In this document: in pieces, positions 5,775 to 9,841 of the stretch
Layout: each line of letters opens with the position of its first letter
Position numbering within the stretch: the first letter of the stretch is position 1
Source: Bacteroidia bacterium
Lineage (GTDB): Bacteria; Bacteroidota; Bacteroidia; NS11-12g; UBA955
DNA: 9,841 nucleotides
Assembly (NCBI GenBank): GCA_014376345.1
Contig: JACMRS010000041.1
Location: 1 to 9,841 of the forward strand
Direction: 5' to 3'
Program-made: the position numbers and the translations under genes
Notes under the pieces: model-generated
Told to the model about the DNA's origin: nothing
Seen by the model: only the letters and a program-made list of their open reading frames with translations
The model's database searches: none

Positions 5775-6671
5775 TTAACTTCCCAAAACACCTTCTAGAA
5801 GGTATCCCAATTCTTTGGGATTGATACACATTACAGGTACTCTTGCAGAATGGTTTACAATACGCTGGGCATAAGAACCTAGAAGGAATTCTGAAAAACC
5901 TTTTTCCTGCTGACTCATAATCATAATCAGATCAGCATCAATTTCATTGGCATAAGCCAGAGTATCTTCAGCAAAACTATCCTGATATTTTTCTTCATCC
6001 AATGCTCTTACAATGTATTTCACATCGTTACGACCTAAAATATCCTGAGCCTGATTAACTGCAGCAAAAGTTTTATTTCTCAACCATTCATTTGAACTGT
6101 TTTCAAATATCACATGAATAGTACTGTTGAATTTTTTTGCCACATGTACTGCCCATCTTACTTTCTGCCTGCTTTCAGGTGTAATATCAATCGGTAGTAC
6201 AATATTTTCGTAACCTTTACCGATAGTTTTTTCTTTAACCACAACTACAGGAAGTGTTGCATAATTGATAACTTTAGAAGCATTGCTTCCAATGATAGAT
6301 TGAAATCCTTCAGCACCATTGCTACCCATAATAATACTGTCATAATTGCCCTCTTCAGCAACTCTTACAATTGTTTTATGCGGTTTGCCAAATTCAATCA
6401 GTTTATTAATCACTACAGTACTGTTTGTTAATGATTTAACGCGGTCAATCATTCTGTCGAGTTTAATAGTAATAGCCTCGTTATAAAGGTCTTTATCTTT
6501 ACTGCCGAATATACCACTCAAAAAGCCGCGTTCATCAACTATGTGAAGCAAAGTAATCTCATTGTGATAAATTTCTGCCACTTTTATGGCATGTCCAAGT
6601 GCATTTTCAGCAATTTCAGAAAAATCAGTAGGAACAAGAATGTTGTTGTTGTTTTTATTTAAGGATGTCAT
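5775..6671 (-). CDS. Tandem-domain universal stress protein (UspA family)
   Basis: The protein has 298 residues with two Usp domains, about 9-146 and 154-284, the usual size for two-domain cytoplasmic Usp proteins in this phylum. Domain 1 opens with NILVPTDFS (10-18), including the nucleotide-contacting Asp, and has GSNGAEGFQSIIGS (116-129). Compared with the ATP-binding motif G-2x-G-9x-G(S/T), the middle spacing here is eight, not nine. Domain 2 opens with NIVLPIDITPES (156-167), but its loop reads MSQQEKGFSEFLLGS (252-266). It keeps the final Gly-Ser and lacks the earlier glycines, so nucleotide binding there is doubtful. Usp proteins act as stress-induced ATP/AMP-binding or signalling factors; the target here is unknown. 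The gene is divergent from the outer-membrane gene at 6791. Confidence 0.92.
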   Translation of the reverse strand: MTSLNKNNNNILVPTDFSEIAENALGHAIKVAEIYHNEITLLHIVDERGFLSGIFGSKDKDLYNEAITIKLDRMIDRVKSLTNSTVVINKLIEFGKPHKTIVRVAEEGNYDSIIMGSNGAEGFQSIIGSNASKVINYATLPVVVVKEKTIGKGYENIVLPIDITPESRQKVRWAVHVAKKFNSTIHVIFENSSNEWLRNKTFAAVNQAQDILGRNDVKYIVRALDEEKYQDSFAEDTLAYANEIDADLIMIMSQQEKGFSEFLLGSYAQRIVNHSARVPVMCINPKELGYLLEGVLGS

Positions 6672-6684
6672 ACAATAATTGTAT
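6670..6684. promoter_or_regulatory. 15-bp dyad overlapping the usp start codon
   Basis: ATACAAT (6670-6676), a central A, then ATTGTAT (6678-6684) is a perfect inverted repeat that includes two bases of the usp ATG (6671-6669). A one-base loop is too tight for a full RNA hairpin, so a protein operator or a shorter start-masking stem would be the ways it could act. Confidence 0.3.
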
Positions 6685-6693
6685 ATTTTGGTG

Positions 6694-6701
6694 CAAAGGT
6701 A
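6694..6701 (-). promoter_or_regulatory. -7 box of the usp gene
   Basis: On the minus strand this reads TACCTTTG, an exact TAnnTTTG. It lies 22 nt upstream of the usp ATG, giving a short leader that contains the 6670-6684 dyad. No clear -33 TTTG is seen at the usual distance. Confidence 0.5.
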
Positions 6702-6744
6702 GTAGAAATTTCAGATGTAATGAATTAAACCACAAAATGTATGT

Positions 6745-6752
6745 TATCTTTG
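6745..6752 (+). promoter_or_regulatory. -7 box of the small outer-membrane protein gene; decides its start
   Basis: TATCTTTG is an exact TAnnTTTG, so transcription should begin near 6757. This rules out the upstream in-frame ATGs at 6665 and 6737 as starts and leaves 6773 or 6791. The -7 boxes of this gene and of usp face away from each other, about 43 bp apart. Confidence 0.5.
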
Positions 6753-6790
6753 AATTAACAAGATATTATATAATGTTTTACCTTAGCGAA

Positions 6791-7447
6791 ATGAAATTGA
6801 GACTATTTATCATTATTTCCTGTAGTTTTACAGCTACAAATGCCCAGAATATTAAGAGTATCGGATTTAAAGGCGGTATAAACAGAAGTAATCAGGAATG
6901 GAATTACAATAACATTTCTGTTGACAGCAAATATCAGGCAAGAAATTTCGGGTCTTATTTTCTAAGTGCTGATTTTTTTGCGAAAAAATATTTAAGCGTT
7001 GTGGGAGATTTAGGCTATATCAGTAAAGGCAGAGCGCTAACAGTGCAAATAACTGATGATGTGGGGAACTATTTGGGATTCAGTAAATTTGTTGAAAGGT
7101 TTAGTTACCTGACTTTCAACCCACAGATAAAATTTCATTATGACATTCATAAATTCTCTCCTTATTTGTTTGGAGGACCACATGCAGATCTTTTCATCAA
7201 ACATAAAGACCATATTTCTAACCTTTCAGACAATAAAACATATTACACAAATCCAAAAGGGAATGCAATAATACTTGGTATTACTTACGGTGTTGGATGT
7301 GAATACAGAGCAGGCAGATATGGTTTACAAATAGAAATACAAGATCATCATGATCTGACTCCTGTTTACAAAAATTCAAACCTTAGCATAACTGGCACTA
7401 ATTATATAATTACTTTGGGTTTGAAGTATTTTCTTCATAAAATCTAA
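6791..7447 (+). CDS. Small outer-membrane beta-barrel protein (OMP_b-brl/PorT-like)
   Basis: The protein has 218 residues. The chosen start, ATG at 6791, gives a clean signal peptide (MKLRLFIIISCSFTATNAQ) with cleavage likely near Ala18. The frame stays open upstream to 6665, but that extension has Cys- and Asn-rich non-conserved sequence and overlaps the divergent usp promoter. ATG 6773 would add six residues (MFYLSE). The mature protein opens with the barrel-type GFKGGINRSN and alternates polar and hydrophobic residues in aromatic strands. Repeated glycine-aromatic turns such as SPYLFGGPHADLF and ITLGLKYFL are typical of the outer-membrane beta-barrel domain common in Bacteroidota. It probably forms an 8-10 strand barrel; the ligand is unknown. 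Unlike many barrels it ends with KYFLHKI, not an aromatic residue. It is the only gene between its promoter and the one at 7501. Confidence 0.85.
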   Translation: MKLRLFIIISCSFTATNAQNIKSIGFKGGINRSNQEWNYNNISVDSKYQARNFGSYFLSADFFAKKYLSVVGDLGYISKGRALTVQITDDVGNYLGFSKFVERFSYLTFNPQIKFHYDIHKFSPYLFGGPHADLFIKHKDHISNLSDNKTYYTNPKGNAIILGITYGVGCEYRAGRYGLQIEIQDHHDLTPVYKNSNLSITGTNYIITLGLKYFLHKI

Positions 7448-7500
7448 GGCTTCTGCAACAAATAATCATAATTGTGTAAACCCTCCTTTCTTTTTTGACG

Positions 7501-7508
7501 TATTTTTG
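7501..7508 (+). promoter_or_regulatory. -7 box of the AsmA-family gene
   Basis: TATTTTTG is an exact TAnnTTTG, 18 nt before the ATG at 7527. TTG at 7472-7474 is the nearest -33-like triplet but is 26 nt away, longer than usual. The box suggests the AsmA gene is transcribed separately from the barrel gene that ends at 7447. Confidence 0.5.
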
Positions 7509-7526
7509 CAAAAAACCATTTTAACA

Positions 7527-9841
7527 ATGAAAAAATTTCTGAAAATAACCGGCATTACACTTCTCGTACTTATTATTTTTCTTGCAGCAGCACCTTTTCT
7601 TTTTAAAGGTAAAATTCTAAACCTGATTCGCACCGAAGCCAATAAAAACCTCAATGCTACAGTAAACTTTTCAGATGATATCAGTCTTGGTATTTTCAGG
7701 AGCTTCCCTAATTTAAGTCTTGGACTCAATAATGTATCGGTAGTAGGTAAAGACACTTTCAACGGAGACACACTGGTTTACCTTCCTGAGTTGAGAGCTA
7801 CACTAAACCTGATGTCGGTGATTAAAGGCGACAAGATTGAGATTCGTTCTATTTACATGAAAGATCCAATAATCAATTTATTAGTTCTAAAAAACGGTAA
7901 AGCCAATTGGGATATTGCGAAAGCAGATTCTACCAAACCGGCCGATCCTGCAGATACTGCATCTAAATTTAAACTCGGACTTGAGAAACTTCAAATTGAC
8001 AATGGCAACCTTGTTTATGACGATCAAAGTATGCCATTTTATACTGCACTCAGAAATTTCGATCACACCCTGAAAGGTGATTTTACTCAGGATGTTTTTC
8101 TTCTTGAAACAAAAACAGTGGCTCAGAAAATGACCATAGGCTATGGCGGTATCGAATATCTTCACAATGTTATGACTGATATAAAAGCTGACATTGACAT
8201 GGACATGAAGAACATGAAATTCACTTTCCGTGACAATATTTTTATACTGAATCAACTCAATCTGGCTGCCGATGGTTTTCTGGATCTGAATGGCGATAAC
8301 ATGGATATGGATATGAAGTTTGCCGCTAAGAAAACAGAATTCAAAAACATTCTTTCACTCGTACCTGCTGTATTTACGAAAGATTACGACAAAGCAAAAA
8401 TCAGCGGTAAAATGGCATTTGATGGTTTTGTAAAAGGCACTATGACAGAAACAACTATTCCCGGATTTGGCATAAACCTGATGGTTGAAAACGGATTTTT
8501 CCAATATCCCGATTTACCAAAATCTTTAAGTGATGTAAACCTGAAATTAAATGTAATAAATAAAGGCAATACTGTTGACAATACTGTGGTGGATCTTTCA
8601 CGCTTTCATATGGTAATGGCCGGAGAGCCTTTTGATGCAAGGCTTCTTGTAAAAACACCTACCAGTAATATGTATTTAGACGGTGCTGTAAAAGGCAAAG
8701 TAATGCTGGATGAATTTCGCAACATGATGCCACTGGATGCAGGCACAAAACTGTCGGGATTAATTAATGCTGATGTTAACTTTAAGGGCTATATGAGTGC
8801 CATTGAAAAAGGTCAGTATGAAAATTTCAATGCCGCAGGAACACTTGGAATTAACGATTTAATTTATTCAGATCCTGTATCATTACCTCAGGGAATGAAG
8901 ATTTCTGAAATGGCACTTAACTTCAATCCTGCTACAGTTAAAATGCCGGTACTTAAGGGTACAATCGGCATGTCTGATTTTGCTACAAACGGTGAGGTGA
9001 ATAATATTTTCGGATACATGCTGAAAGACCAGACATTACAGGGAAACTTAAATTTGAATTCAAATTATTTTAACATCAATGAGTTTCTTTCAGATGATAA
9101 AGCAAAGGAAACACCTGCAGCTGCTGATACTGTAAAAATGCAAGCATTTGAAGTGCCGGCAAATATTGATTTTGTAATTAATACTGCGGTTAAAAAAATG
9201 ATTTATGACAACCTGGTAATGAATGATTTTATGGGAAATGTTACTTTGAGAAACCAGCAACTTTTGTTGAACAATGTTGAAACTAATCTTTTGGGTGGCA
9301 ACATTATAATGAATGGTGCTTATGATGCACGCAATCCTAAGTTCCCTTTCTCCGACCTTGACCTGAAAATCACTAAAATGGATATTGCAAAAACATTTGA
9401 ATATTTTAATACTGTCAAAACATTATTGCCTATTGCACAATACACAACAGGATTATTGAGTGCAAATATTAATCTGTCAAATAACTACAATAATGACCTG
9501 AGTGTTGCATATCCAACTGTAAATGGTTTAATGGGAATAAGTATTGGCGATGCAGCAATCAATGATTTTAAGATATTGAATATAATTGCAGAAAAACTTA
9601 AAATGCCAAGACTAAAAAATCTGGCATTGAAAGATCTGAAATTCAGGTTACAACTTGATAAAGGAAAAGTAATTCTGGACAGCATGATTTTGCCTATGTG
9701 GCAAGGCGCAAAAGCGAAAATTACTGGTTACAGTTCACTTGATAAATCTATTAATTACATAGCTAAATTAACAATTCCAAGAAAAGACTTTGGAGCTGCC
9801 AATACTGCTCTTGAAGGATTATTTAGTCAGGCAAAAGCAAA
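7527..9841 (+). CDS. AsmA-family protein (3' end outside window)
   Basis: The frame is open from the ATG at 7527 to the window edge, 771 codons with no stop. Residues 1-26 are a membrane anchor (MKKFLKITGITLLVLIIFLA). The following region matches the AsmA N-terminal pattern of Bacteroidota: NFSDDISLGIFRSFPNLSLG, then NLMSVIKGDKIEIRSIYMKD and NGKANWDIAK. The middle has the beta-rich repeats typical of these proteins, with Asp/Met-rich strands (DIDMDMKNMKF, NMDMDMKF), FKNILSLVPAVF and GFFQYPDLPKSL. The AsmA_2-type C-terminal region begins near residue 640 and is cut. AsmA/TamB/YhdP-type proteins are anchored in the inner membrane and extend into the periplasm as lipid-carrying beta-taco bridges. 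A role in lipid transfer or outer-membrane homeostasis is the family expectation and is not shown here. The start is supported by the anchor and by the -7 box 18 nt upstream. Confidence 0.92.
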   Translation, partial: MKKFLKITGITLLVLIIFLAAAPFLFKGKILNLIRTEANKNLNATVNFSDDISLGIFRSFPNLSLGLNNVSVVGKDTFNGDTLVYLPELRATLNLMSVIKGDKIEIRSIYMKDPIINLLVLKNGKANWDIAKADSTKPADPADTASKFKLGLEKLQIDNGNLVYDDQSMPFYTALRNFDHTLKGDFTQDVFLLETKTVAQKMTIGYGGIEYLHNVMTDIKADIDMDMKNMKFTFRDNIFILNQLNLAADGFLDLNGDNMDMDMKFAAKKTEFKNILSLVPAVFTKDYDKAKISGKMAFDGFVKGTMTETTIPGFGINLMVENGFFQYPDLPKSLSDVNLKLNVINKGNTVDNTVVDLSRFHMVMAGEPFDARLLVKTPTSNMYLDGAVKGKVMLDEFRNMMPLDAGTKLSGLINADVNFKGYMSAIEKGQYENFNAAGTLGINDLIYSDPVSLPQGMKISEMALNFNPATVKMPVLKGTIGMSDFATNGEVNNIFGYMLKDQTLQGNLNLNSNYFNINEFLSDDKAKETPAAADTVKMQAFEVPANIDFVINTAVKKMIYDNLVMNDFMGNVTLRNQQLLLNNVETNLLGGNIIMNGAYDARNPKFPFSDLDLKITKMDIAKTFEYFNTVKTLLPIAQYTTGLLSANINLSNNYNNDLSVAYPTVNGLMGISIGDAAINDFKILNIIAEKLKMPRLKNLALKDLKFRLQLDKGKVILDSMILPMWQGAKAKITGYSSLDKSINYIAKLTIPRKDFGAANTALEGLFSQAKA

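Noticed and set aside
6665..6790. Longer N-terminus for the outer-membrane barrel protein
   Set aside because: The extension overlaps the usp start and both divergent promoters, and it would bury the clear signal peptide that begins at 6791.
7466..9685. Several minus-strand open frames of 65-122 codons
   Set aside because: All lie largely or wholly opposite the AsmA gene, whose frame is continuous and family-consistent, and their translations look like antisense shadows.

Overview
The window looks like a chromosomal stretch from an AT-rich member of the Bacteroidota. Several genes have Bacteroidota-type -7 boxes (TAnnTTTG) a short distance upstream and no Shine-Dalgarno sequence. The gene content also fits: a beta-propeller/Omp85-like outer-membrane protein, a YkuD_2-type L,D-transpeptidase, a tandem UspA protein, an OMP_b-brl barrel and a Bacteroidota-style AsmA protein. 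No rRNA, tRNA, CRISPR array, transposase or phage gene was seen.

Layout. 1-202: the 3' end of an unrecognised plus-strand gene, followed at once by a run of nine G. 203-1409: an accessory-looking island. A free-standing S23/IVS-type four-helix-bundle gene with the 'suffix' domain (538-1110) sits inside a broken array of seven structured repeats of about 65-69 bp, three upstream (232-431) and four downstream (1094-1365). The first downstream repeat begins inside the gene and supplies its last codons and stop. A 26-27 nt copy of the gene's tail is also stranded between upstream repeats 1 and 2. This is the most unusual part of the window.

1410-4598 (minus): a 1062-residue envelope protein with a signal peptide, a degenerate peptidase-MA-like domain, a TolB/PD40-type propeller and a C-terminal Omp85-like barrel. 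It appears to start at TTG, almost on top of its promoter. 4599-4941: a divergent intergenic region holding a GC-rich, heavily folded element (about 4704-4840). 4942-5655 (plus): an exported L,D-transpeptidase. 5656-5774: a short convergent gap with hairpins. 5775-6671 (minus): a two-domain universal stress protein, divergent from 6791-7447 (plus), a small outer-membrane beta-barrel protein. 7527 to the window end (plus): an AsmA-family protein cut by the right edge.

From 1410 rightward the theme is the cell envelope: outer-membrane barrels, peptidoglycan cross-linking and an AsmA-type inner-membrane-anchored protein. Each gene seems to be its own transcription unit, because orientations alternate or each has its own -7 box; there is no evidence of one operon. 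The four-helix-bundle/repeat island has no visible functional link to these neighbours and reads as an independent accessory insertion.
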